Below are positions 40,984 to 48,498 of a DNA stretch of 64,000 bases, one piece after another. Below the pieces are notes generated by a model. That model worked only from the letters and a program-made list of their open reading frames with translations. It did no database searches and was not told where the DNA came from. The stretch is taken from positions 24,574 to 88,573 of the forward strand of contig NZ_WUFT01000023.1 of the NCBI RefSeq assembly GCF_010668805.1, in the 5' to 3' direction. How positions within the stretch are numbered: the first letter of the stretch is position 1; each line of letters begins with the position of its first letter. The position numbers and the translations under genes are program-made. Origin of the DNA: Rhizobium phaseoli. GTDB lineage: Bacteria; Pseudomonadota; Alphaproteobacteria; Rhizobiales; Rhizobiaceae.

Positions 40984-42126
40984 TCACTGACGCCCAGCGA
41001 TGATCGACGAGTTCACGTCGTTGATGTCGCGCTTGCCGCAGAGCGCCATGGTGATGTCCATCTCCTTGCGGATGATGCCGAGCGCCAGCGTGACGCCCTC
41101 CTTGCCCATGGCGCCGAGCCCGTAGAGGAAGGGGCGGCCGATATAGGTGCCCTTTGCGCCGAGTGCCACGGCTTTCAGCACATCCTGGCCGGAGCGGATG
41201 CCGCCATCGAGATGGACTTCGATGCGGTCGCCGACGGCGTCGACGATCGCAGGCAGTATGCTGATCGAGGAAGGGGCGCCGTCAAGCTGGCGGCCGCCGT
41301 GATTGGAGACGACGATCGCATCGGCGCCGGTGTCGGCGGCGGCCTTCGCATCTTCCGGATCGAGTACGCCCTTGATGATCAGCGGGCCGCCCCATTGCTC
41401 CTTGATCCAGGCGACATCGGCCCATGAGAGCCGGGGGTCGAACTGTTCGTGCGTCCATGCGGCGAGCGAGGTGATATTGGAGACATTTTTCGCGTGGCCG
41501 ATGATATTGCCGAACGTGCGGCGCTTGGTCTGCAGCATATCCAGGCACCAGAAGGGCCGGGTCGCCATCTGCCAAACGTGTTTCGGCGTGAATCTCGGCG
41601 GCGCCGACAGGCCGTTGCGCAGATCCTTGTGACGCTGGCCGAGGATCTGCAGGTCGGCTGTCAGCACCAGCGCCGAGCATTTGGCCGTCCTGGCGCGGTT
41701 GATCAGGTCGAGGACGAAATCCTTGTCCCTCATCACGTAAAGCTGGAACCAGAACGGGCGCGTCGTCACCGAAGCGACATCCTCGATAGAGCAGATGCTC
41801 ATCGTCGACAGCGTGAAGGGAACCCCGAACTCCTCGGCGGCGCGCGCCGCCAGCATCTCGCCATCGGCATGCTGCATGCCGGTCAGGCCGGTCGGCGCCA
41901 AGGCCACCGGCATCGACACTTTCTGACCGATCATCGTCGTTTCCAGCGTCCGATCGGTCATATCGACCATCACCCGCTGGCGCAGCTTGATGCCGCTGAA
42001 ATCACTCTCGTTCGCCGCGTAGGTCGACTGCGTCCAGGCGCCCGAATCCGCATAGTCGAAAAACATCTTCGGTACACGGCGCCGCGCGAGCTTCTTCAGA
42101 TCGGCGATGGTGAGCGGAGTGGCCAT
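40984..42126 (-). CDS. lldD: FMN-dependent L-lactate dehydrogenase
   Basis: 380 residues from the ATG at 42126 with AAGG upstream; a GTG at 42141 is less likely. It belongs to the alpha-hydroxy-acid oxidase/dehydrogenase family: SNHGGRQLDGAPSSISILP holds the catalytic His and substrate Arg, and HLDGGIRSGQDVLKA the FMN phosphate site. It oxidises L-lactate to pyruvate and passes electrons to the respiratory chain. It stands alone here. Other alpha-hydroxy acids (glycolate) cannot be ruled out by sequence. Confidence 0.87.
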   Translation of the reverse strand: MATPLTIADLKKLARRRVPKMFFDYADSGAWTQSTYAANESDFSGIKLRQRVMVDMTDRTLETTMIGQKVSMPVALAPTGLTGMQHADGEMLAARAAEEFGVPFTLSTMSICSIEDVASVTTRPFWFQLYVMRDKDFVLDLINRARTAKCSALVLTADLQILGQRHKDLRNGLSAPPRFTPKHVWQMATRPFWCLDMLQTKRRTFGNIIGHAKNVSNITSLAAWTHEQFDPRLSWADVAWIKEQWGGPLIIKGVLDPEDAKAAADTGADAIVVSNHGGRQLDGAPSSISILPAIVDAVGDRIEVHLDGGIRSGQDVLKAVALGAKGTYIGRPFLYGLGAMGKEGVTLALGIIRKEMDITMALCGKRDINDVNSSIIAGRQ

Positions 42127-42231
42127 GAATTGAACCTTCACATCTGAATGCGGCTATCCGGCGTACCATGAATTTGATGGAAAGTTACGGGAATTCGGGA
42201 AGGGAATACCCTGATCTGGCAGCAATTCAAA

Positions 42232-42290
42232 GTGCTATAGCGTCCTTTGCGCGTCTCAAAGGACGCAGCACGCTCTAGCCAGCTGTAGCA
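42232..42290. repeat. Short rhizobial palindromic repeat
   Basis: AGCGTCCTTTGCGCGTCTCA then AAGGACGC, followed by AGCACGCTCTAGC, gives an inverted repeat with GCGTCCTTTG/CAAAGGACGC-like arms. Such repeats are common between rhizobial genes and may act as transcription barriers between the two neighbouring minus-strand units. Confidence 0.5.
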
Positions 42291-42318
42291 GGCGGGTTTC
42301 CTCGCCAGGGGTCGGATC

Positions 42319-42723
42319 TTAGGCGGCGTGCTCGTTAATCCGCGACTCAGAGGCGCTCTTTTGAAGGAGCCTTATAGCGTTCAAAGCTTCCGCTTTTGAT
42401 GGGAAGGCGTCTGAATGAAATATGATCTCCCCTGTACCAGTCACGAGCCGAAATAGAAAACTGCCCTTTCGGTCTTCGTAAATCTCGAAGACCGTTCCGG
42501 CCGCTTGCCCATCGCGTTCCTCTTCGGCCATAAAAAAGGCAACTGCTTCGGGCGTCGGTACATCCATCGGGAAATGTTCATTTTCATAAACATCGATCAA
42601 TGTTGCAAGAATATCGAGTTTATCGCCGTCGGGCGTGCCGCTTTTTGCGCCCCACAATTCTGCAACGACTTGGAGAGCTTCATTGTAGTCTTGCTCTGAA
42701 TGAATGGGTTTTAAGTCAGCCAT
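42319..42723 (-). CDS. HigA-like antitoxin fused to a DUF1508/YegP-like domain
   Basis: 134 residues. The first ~68 match the N-terminal half of HigA-type antitoxins: PIHSEQDYNEALQVVAELW, then GDKLDILATLIDVYENEHFP and PTPEAVAFFMAEEE, where the helix-turn-helix normally begins. Instead of that domain come TVFEIYEDRKGSFLFRLVTG and EIIFHSDAFPSKAEALNAI, which fit the DUF1508 (YegP) fold. It is translated after the HigB toxin with an eight-base overlap. Pairing with HigB makes an antitoxin role likely. DNA binding and autoregulation, usual for HigA, would be lost or moved to the new domain. Confidence 0.75.
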   Translation of the reverse strand: MADLKPIHSEQDYNEALQVVAELWGAKSGTPDGDKLDILATLIDVYENEHFPMDVPTPEAVAFFMAEEERDGQAAGTVFEIYEDRKGSFLFRLVTGTGEIIFHSDAFPSKAEALNAIRLLQKSASESRINEHAA

Positions 42724-43036
42724 GTTGCACCTTAGCGACGTCTATACGGTCATAGTCTCTGTGCGTACCGATCCATTTTATCCAAATGATGGATTTTTCA
42801 AAGTCGGCTGCGACCACCAAACGAAAATCGTTTCCTTTGATGTTAAATACAATACGCCCTGCGTTTATGATGCTGGCCGAGGCAAACGTTCTCTTGATAT
42901 CCGCGGCATTTTTCCAGTTCGCTTTGCTTGTCAGCGAAAACCAAACATCGACGGCCTCTTTCACCGCTGATTGATCGTGCCTGGCCGCCAAGGTAGCGAC
43001 AAATTTCGTAAGCGTACTGCGTGCGATAACCCTCAT
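42716..43036 (-). CDS. higB: HigB-family mRNA interferase toxin
   Basis: 106 residues beginning MRVIARSTLTKFVATLAARH. Family features are NWKNAADIKRTFASASII, RIVFNIKGNDFRLVVAADF, and the closing VWIKWIGTHRDYDRID-like segment with the catalytic His. HigB cleaves mRNA on the ribosome. It lies first in the operon, as in higBA loci, and overlaps the antitoxin gene by eight bases. The active-site residues appear intact. Confidence 0.87.
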   Translation of the reverse strand: MRVIARSTLTKFVATLAARHDQSAVKEAVDVWFSLTSKANWKNAADIKRTFASASIINAGRIVFNIKGNDFRLVVAADFEKSIIWIKWIGTHRDYDRIDVAKVQHG

Positions 43037-43066
43037 TTTACGGCACTACCAATCGTTCCTTATCCT

Positions 43067-44377
43067 TCAGCCCAAAAGTGATTTCGCTGCCACACCCGCC
43101 ACATAGGTTTCGGCGATTGCCCTGTCGTCGCCCATCGTCTGCAGCAGGAAGAGTTCCTCGGGCAGCGTCTTTACCACCTCCATCTTCAGCGCCATGGCCG
43201 GGGTCGCCGCCGCGTCGAGGACGACGAGATCGGCTTCGGTGCCGGGTTCCAGCGTGCCGATCCGGTCGGCCAGCGACAGGGCTTCGGCATTGCCAAGTGT
43301 CATCAGGTAATAGCTTTCCAGCGGGTTCAGCCGTTCGCCAAGCAATTGCTGGATCTTGTAGGCCTCGTCCATCGTCTTGAGCATCGAATAGCTGGAACCG
43401 CCGCCGATATCGGTGGCGACGCCGATGCGGACCGGCTTTTCGCGCCGCGCCAGCGCCTTCAATGGAAACAGGCCGGAGCCTAGGAAGAGGTTCGAGGTGG
43501 GGCAGTGGACGGCGACGGCGCCTGCTTCGCTCATGACATCGGCTTCGCGCTCGGACAGGTGAATGGCATGGCCGAAGAGGCTTTTCCGTCCGAGCAGGCC
43601 ATAGCGGGCGTAGATATCGGTATAGTCGATCGCCTCGGGATAGAGCTCGCAGGTGAATTTGATTTCGTCGTGGTTTTCCGAAAGATGCGTCTGGATATGC
43701 AGGTCGGGAAATTCGCGGGCAAGTGCTGATGTCGCTTCCATCTGCGCCGGCGTCGAGGTGATGGCGAAACGCGGAGTGATGGCGACATGGTTGCGGCCCT
43801 TGCCGTGCCAGTCCGATATTACCTGGCGGGTCTCGTCATAGCCCATCTCCGGCGTGTCGAGCAGGCCCTGCGGGGCGTTGCGGTCCATCATCACCTTGCC
43901 GCCGACCATGCGCATGTTGCGCTTCATCGCCTCGGCGAAGAAGGCGTCGGCCGAGGTTTTGTGCACGGAGCAATAGGCGACCGCCGTTGTCGTGCCGTGG
44001 CGGATCAGCTCGTCGTAGAAATGCGTGGCGATCCTTTCAGCATGCGCGGTTTCGACGAAGCGGCATTCCTCGGGGAAGGTATAGGTGTTCAGCCATTCGA
44101 GCAGGTTGGCGGCATAGGAGGCGATCACCTGCATCTGCGGAAAATGCAGATGCATGTCGATGAAGCCAGGCATGATCAGATGCGGGCGGTGGTCGATCTC
44201 GGCCGCGCCCTCGGCTGCCTTTGCCTTGACGTCGGCATAGGAGCCGACCGCAGCGATCAGCCCGCCTTCGATCAGCAGGCCGCCGTCCTCTTCGTACAGA
44301 TAGCTTTGGCTGTCGGCGAGGCTTAGCGGCGCGCGATGGAAGGAAAGCAGGCGGCCGCGCAGGAGTGTCGTCATCAT
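43067..44377 (-). CDS. guaD: Guanine deaminase GuaD
   Basis: 436 residues of the amidohydrolase superfamily. PGFIDMHLHFPQMQV is the zinc-binding HxH motif with the guanine-deaminase-specific FPQ. HLSEN, GHAIHL and a VATDIGGGSSYSML segment supply the remaining His and Asp ligands. It converts guanine to xanthine, the entry to the purine-degradation route. It overlaps puuD by four bases, so the two are one operon with puuD first. Confidence 0.93.
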   Translation of the reverse strand: MMTTLLRGRLLSFHRAPLSLADSQSYLYEEDGGLLIEGGLIAAVGSYADVKAKAAEGAAEIDHRPHLIMPGFIDMHLHFPQMQVIASYAANLLEWLNTYTFPEECRFVETAHAERIATHFYDELIRHGTTTAVAYCSVHKTSADAFFAEAMKRNMRMVGGKVMMDRNAPQGLLDTPEMGYDETRQVISDWHGKGRNHVAITPRFAITSTPAQMEATSALAREFPDLHIQTHLSENHDEIKFTCELYPEAIDYTDIYARYGLLGRKSLFGHAIHLSEREADVMSEAGAVAVHCPTSNLFLGSGLFPLKALARREKPVRIGVATDIGGGSSYSMLKTMDEAYKIQQLLGERLNPLESYYLMTLGNAEALSLADRIGTLEPGTEADLVVLDAAATPAMALKMEVVKTLPEELFLLQTMGDDRAIAETYVAGVAAKSLLG

Positions 44378-45612
44378 CGTTTCTTGCCTTCGACTGCGCT
44401 CTCGAACCAGGCGACGAGCAGCCTGCGTTCGTCCGGCGTGACGTCGGTGATGTTGCCGGGCGGCATGGCATGGCTGCGGCCCGCCTGTATATAGATTTCG
44501 CGGGCATGGGCGGCGATTTCTGCGTCGTTTTCCAGTACCACACCCTTTGGTGGCCGGACGATGCCCTCATAGACGGGCTCGGACGCGTGGCACATGGAAC
44601 AGCGCGCCGAAACCAACTGCTTGACGGCGGGGAAATGTGGGTCACCGGTGAATTTCTGGAAGGCCGGTGCTACCGCTGCCGCATCCGTTTCGCCGGTCAG
44701 CAGTTTCGGCACTGAGGAAAGCCACATGATCAGGATGAAAAGGACGACCGTGACGATCCAGGTCCAGGTCGGCCGGCCCTTCCTGGCATGCGTGGTGTTG
44801 AACCAATGGCGGATGGTGACGCCCATCAGGAAGACCAGGGCCGCGATCACCCAGTTGAACTGCGTTCCGAAGGCCAGCGGATAGTGGTTCGACAACATGA
44901 AGAAGATGACCGGCAGGGTCAGGTAGTTGTTGTGCAACGAGCGTTGCTTGGCGATCTGTCCGTATTTGGGATCGGGGGTGCGCCCGGCAATAAGATCGGC
45001 GACGACGATCTTCTGGTTCGGGATGATGATCATGAAGACGTTTGCCGACATGATCGTCGCGGTGAAGGCGCCGAGATGAAGGAAGGCGGCGCGACCGGTG
45101 AAAAGCTGCGTATAGCCCCAGGCCATGACGACCAGCACGACATAGAGCACCGCCATCAACCCCCAGGTATTCTTGCCGAGCGGCGATTTGCAGAGCAGAT
45201 CGTAGACAATCCAGCCGAGCGCCAGCGATGCCAGCGAGATCAGGATTGCCACCGACGGGCTGATATCGAGCACATGCCGATCGATCAGGAAAAGGTCGGC
45301 GCCGCCGTAATAGACGATGCAGAGCATCAGGAAGCCGGAAATCCAGGTGAAATAGCTCTCATATTTGAACCAGGTCAGGTGCTCCGGCATCTGGGCCGGC
45401 GCCACCAGATATTTCTGGATATGATAGAAGCCGCCGCCGTGGACCTGCCATTCCTCGCCATAGGCGCCGGGCGGCAGATGCGGGCGTTTCACCAGCCCGA
45501 GATCGAGCGCGATGAAATAGAAGGACGATCCGATCCAGGCGATCGCAGTGACGACATGGAACCAGCGCGCCGCGAAGGCGAGCCATTCCCATGCTATGGC
45601 ATATTCATACAT
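44374..45612 (-). CDS. puuD: Membrane urate hydroxylase PuuD with cytochrome c domain
   Basis: 412 residues from the ATG at 45612 with GGGGAA upstream. Eight or so membrane helices (residues 1-310, starting MYEYAIAWEWLAFAARWFHV) are followed by a C-terminal cytochrome c domain with CSMCHASEP as the CxxCH haem site. This is the non-classical urate oxidase of many Alphaproteobacteria, which passes electrons to the respiratory chain. It forms 5-hydroxyisourate for UraH, located 12 kb to the left. No cofactor-independent uricase was found. Confidence 0.92.
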   Translation of the reverse strand: MYEYAIAWEWLAFAARWFHVVTAIAWIGSSFYFIALDLGLVKRPHLPPGAYGEEWQVHGGGFYHIQKYLVAPAQMPEHLTWFKYESYFTWISGFLMLCIVYYGGADLFLIDRHVLDISPSVAILISLASLALGWIVYDLLCKSPLGKNTWGLMAVLYVVLVVMAWGYTQLFTGRAAFLHLGAFTATIMSANVFMIIIPNQKIVVADLIAGRTPDPKYGQIAKQRSLHNNYLTLPVIFFMLSNHYPLAFGTQFNWVIAALVFLMGVTIRHWFNTTHARKGRPTWTWIVTVVLFILIMWLSSVPKLLTGETDAAAVAPAFQKFTGDPHFPAVKQLVSARCSMCHASEPVYEGIVRPPKGVVLENDAEIAAHAREIYIQAGRSHAMPPGNITDVTPDERRLLVAWFESAVEGKKR

Positions 45613-45899
45613 CGAGTTCCCCTGTCTTCCTCCGACTCGTGACATTGCTGAAATTTTGACGGGGAGGGAAGAGGAGATTCCGTTTTACCGAAGCCGTCGA
45701 CTGCAGTCGCATCGCAGATCTACGGTCGCGTGCCTAAAAGCTGCCGAGAAGGCTGTGCATTATCTGTCTCTAATACGGAATACGCTAATTCAGCAGGCCT
45801 TGAAACTACGACGACTCGATTACAGTTATTTGCAGGCCGCCGGAAAAAATAGGGACCGTTAGATCATCGGCGGCGCATTCATCGACGGAGAAGATGCCC

Positions 45900-46232
45900 A
45901 TGCGCAGCATTCTGACGTGTGTGATGATTGCGTATGCGTCGCTGGCGACGGCTCACGACGCACCGACGGGGTGGAGTTATGACCCCTATTGTTGCAACGG
46001 CGACAGTCATAATGGCGATTGCCAGATGATCCCTTCGAAAAGCGTGGCGGTGACGCCGGGCGGATATCGAGTGACGCTGCTGCCGGGAGACCACCGGCTG
46101 GTCACGCATGCCCACGTCTTCCTGCTGCCGATGACGAAGGCGATGCAATCGGGCGACAACGACTATCATCTCTGTCTGTTTCCGAACGAGGATACGCCGC
46201 GCTGTTTCTATGCGCCGGAGATGGGATATTGA
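45900..46232 (+). CDS. Small secreted cysteine-containing protein
   Basis: 110 residues from the ATG at 45900 (GGAG nine bases upstream); an ATG at 45894 in frame is closer to the ribosome site than usual. A signal peptide (MRSILTCVMIAYASLATAHD) gives a mature protein starting with DAPTGWSYDPYCCNGDSHNG. It has several cysteines (CC, DCQ, HLC, RCF) likely in disulfides. It belongs to a group of small periplasmic proteins of Rhizobiales with this GWxYDxxCC opening. Function unknown. Confidence 0.7.
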   Translation: MRSILTCVMIAYASLATAHDAPTGWSYDPYCCNGDSHNGDCQMIPSKSVAVTPGGYRVTLLPGDHRLVTHAHVFLLPMTKAMQSGDNDYHLCLFPNEDTPRCFYAPEMGY

Positions 46233-46247
46233 AGCCATACATGTGCC

Positions 46248-47144
46248 TCAGTTTCCCGCTGCCTTCATCTCTTCGAGGATCCAGTTGCGGAAGGCTTTGA
46301 TTTTCGGCACGTTGCGGCGGTTTTCGGGATAGACGAGCCAGTAGGCCTTGCCGTCGCTGCGGGTCAGTTCGAAGGGCTGATAGAGCCGGCCGAGCGCGAT
46401 TTCGGCTGCGTAGAAGGCCGGGTGAAGGATGGCGACGCCATGGCCTGACATCGCCGCATCAGCTTCCACCGCCTGGGAGCCGAGCTGGTTGCGTGGGCGG
46501 CGATCGAGGTCCGTCTCGGTGATGCCGGCTGCCTCGAACCATTGTTTCCACCAGATGTCGCCGGCGTCGAAGAGATCAAGCTTCAGCAGATCACGCGGCT
46601 CCTTGATGCCGCCTGCCGATTCCGCCAGCTTCGGGCTCAGCATCGGCGTGAACTCCAGCCCCATCAGCCGGTGCAACGTCAGCCCCGGCCAGTTGCCGTC
46701 GCCCCAGCGGATGCCGACATCGATCTGCTCACGGGCGAAATCGATGATATCCGAGCTCGCCTGAAAGCGCACCGCGATTGCCGGATGTTTCAAGTGGAAC
46801 GAGCCGAGGCGCGGGGCCAACCATTTCGAGGCGAACGTGTGGGTTGAGCTGATAGCCAGCGTGCCTTCGACGCTGTCGCGCGCCGTCGCCATCGCATCGT
46901 GCAACATGGCAAAGGCTTCGGTCACTTTTGGGGCCAGCCGCTCGCCGGTTTCCGTCAACGCGATCTGTCGCGGACGCCGCAGGAAGAGCGGCTCGCCGAC
47001 ATTCTCCTCCAGCAGCTTGATCTGGTAGCTGACGGCTGTCTGCGTCATGCCGAGTTCGTCGCCCGCCTTGGTGAAACTCCCGAGCCGGGCAGCGGCCTCG
47101 AAGACGCGCAGTGCATTCAGCGGAAATTGTTTCGACAGTTTCAT
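46248..47144 (-). CDS. LysR-family transcriptional regulator (GcvA-like)
   Basis: 298 residues. The N-terminal helix-turn-helix is SFTKAGDELGMTQTAVSYQI, and the start MKLSKQFPLNALRVFEAAAR is typical of the GcvA subgroup. The effector domain (about 90-295) includes DVGIRWGDGNWPGL and GVAILHP. The gene is divergent from a small DUF1127-like gene and close to xdhC, but its target is not evident from sequence. It may control one of these neighbours. Confidence 0.85.
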   Translation of the reverse strand: MKLSKQFPLNALRVFEAAARLGSFTKAGDELGMTQTAVSYQIKLLEENVGEPLFLRRPRQIALTETGERLAPKVTEAFAMLHDAMATARDSVEGTLAISSTHTFASKWLAPRLGSFHLKHPAIAVRFQASSDIIDFAREQIDVGIRWGDGNWPGLTLHRLMGLEFTPMLSPKLAESAGGIKEPRDLLKLDLFDAGDIWWKQWFEAAGITETDLDRRPRNQLGSQAVEADAAMSGHGVAILHPAFYAAEIALGRLYQPFELTRSDGKAYWLVYPENRRNVPKIKAFRNWILEEMKAAGN

Positions 47145-47245
47145 GGATAAGTTCTCTTGATGCAGGCAGACGGTCGTTCGATTGGAATTGCAGCATTTTT
47201 GCCGGCAAACTGCAACTCATACCATCAATCTATCGAGGTGATGCC

Positions 47246-47449
47246 ATGGACTGCCATGCTATCGAAGAGCACCGGCCGCAACAGCGACTCCAGATTTTCC
47301 ACCGCCTTGCGGGCTGGCTGGCGGGCAGCGCCGACCGGCTCTGCCGTCTGCCGCGGCTGGATCTTTCCGCCACGCCGGACCGCGTCAAACGCGATCTCGG
47401 TTTCCTCGACGGACGCGATCCGTATTACGAAGACGAGTGCATGCGATAG
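47246..47449 (+). CDS. DUF1127-like small protein
   Basis: 67 residues with GAGG upstream of the ATG at 47246. The C-terminal half (DLSATPDRVKRDLGFLDGRD) resembles DUF1127 proteins, small Arg-rich proteins some of which affect sRNA-linked phosphate and carbon control in Alphaproteobacteria. Its end overlaps the 3' end of the xdhC frame by 25 bases on the opposite strand. It is divergent from the LysR gene, a likely regulator. Confidence 0.6.
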   Translation: MDCHAIEEHRPQQRLQIFHRLAGWLAGSADRLCRLPRLDLSATPDRVKRDLGFLDGRDPYYEDECMR

Positions 47450-48240
47450 ACGGAAACTGCCGTCAGGATCTCGGCGGCGGTCATCGCAGCGATCACTTCG
47501 GGACGCTTGTCCCTGACCGCCGAACCGCCGATCGGCAGCGTCAGCCGCTCTATCCAGTCGCGCTCCCCGCCGCCTTCGCGGGAAAGCCAGCTTGCGAAAG
47601 TCGCCCGCTTGGTCGCCGAGCCGATCATGCCGGTATAGGCAAGGTCGCTCCTATCAAGCGCTTCGCGGGCGATGAGGAAGTCCAGCGCATGATCATGCGT
47701 CAGGATGACAACCGCGCCGCCGGCCGGAATATCTTTCACCAATGCTTCGGGCATCGGCACGAGCCGGGTCTTCGTTTCCGCCGGCAGGGTGGCGAGCTCA
47801 TCCTGCCGTGTTTCGACGATTGTGACCGACAACGGCAGCGGCGCAAGGGCTGCAGCCAGCGCCCGGCCGACATGGCCGGCACCGAAGAGATAGACCTCCG
47901 GCAGACGCTCGATCTCGCCGGCGAGTTTTGCCTCCAACTCATTTTTCACCGCCTGCGTCAGGGGCCGAAACCGCAACTGTGTACGCCCGCCGCAGCACTG
48001 TCCTATCTCCGGGCCGAGCGGGATGTCCATGGCGGCGGCTCCGCCGGTTCCATCCAGCATCTCCCGCGCATTCGCGATTGCCATGAACTCGAACTGCCCG
48101 CCGCCGATCGTGCCCCACAGTGCGGTCGGGGAGACGAGCATGAAGGTCCCCGCCTCGCGCGGGGTGGAGCCTTGCGTGCCGGTGATGTCGACGAGGATGC
48201 TGTCGGGGTGGGCAGTGAGGAAGGTGGGGAGGTCGGTCAT
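47425..48240 (-). CDS. xdhC: Xanthine dehydrogenase accessory protein XdhC
   Basis: 271 residues: ITGTQGSTPREAGTFMLVSP and GTIGGGQFE at the N-terminus, CCGG near residue 83, then a Rossmann-like domain (VYLFGAGHVGRALAAALAPL, LTHDHALDFLI, YTGMIGSATKRA). XdhC binds molybdopterin cofactor, sulfurates it and loads it into XdhB. The stop overlaps the convergent small gene. It follows xdhAB in the same direction after a 258-base repeat-bearing gap. Confidence 0.92.
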   Translation of the reverse strand: MTDLPTFLTAHPDSILVDITGTQGSTPREAGTFMLVSPTALWGTIGGGQFEFMAIANAREMLDGTGGAAAMDIPLGPEIGQCCGGRTQLRFRPLTQAVKNELEAKLAGEIERLPEVYLFGAGHVGRALAAALAPLPLSVTIVETRQDELATLPAETKTRLVPMPEALVKDIPAGGAVVILTHDHALDFLIAREALDRSDLAYTGMIGSATKRATFASWLSREGGGERDWIERLTLPIGGSAVRDKRPEVIAAMTAAEILTAVSVYRMHSSS

Positions 48241-48268
48241 GGGGAGATGGCCGATAGGTAAGTGGCTG

Positions 48269-48452
48269 TGTTACCCCCCTCTGTCCTGCCGGACATCTCC
48301 CCCACAAGGGGGGAGATTGGATGGGATTGACGGCTTTGCCAAACAACTAAAGCGCTGCTACTCCAACGCGGCAGATGCGGAGCGATGATCCAACCTTTTG
48401 CCGATCTCCCCCCTTGTGGGGGAGATGTCCGGCAGGACAGAGGGGGGTAACA
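48269..48452. repeat. Perfect 49-base inverted repeat
   Basis: Two arms, 48269-48317 and 48404-48452, are exact inverted copies over 49 bases (starting TGTTACCCCCCTCTGTCCTG) around an 86-base loop. The arms include CTCCCCCACAAGGGGGGAG, itself a small palindrome. Such repeats separate rhizobial operons. Here it lies between xdhB and xdhC. Confidence 0.85.
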
Positions 48453-48498
48453 TTGACTCCGCCAGTCCTGCTCATGCAACAAACCAGCCGGACCCATC

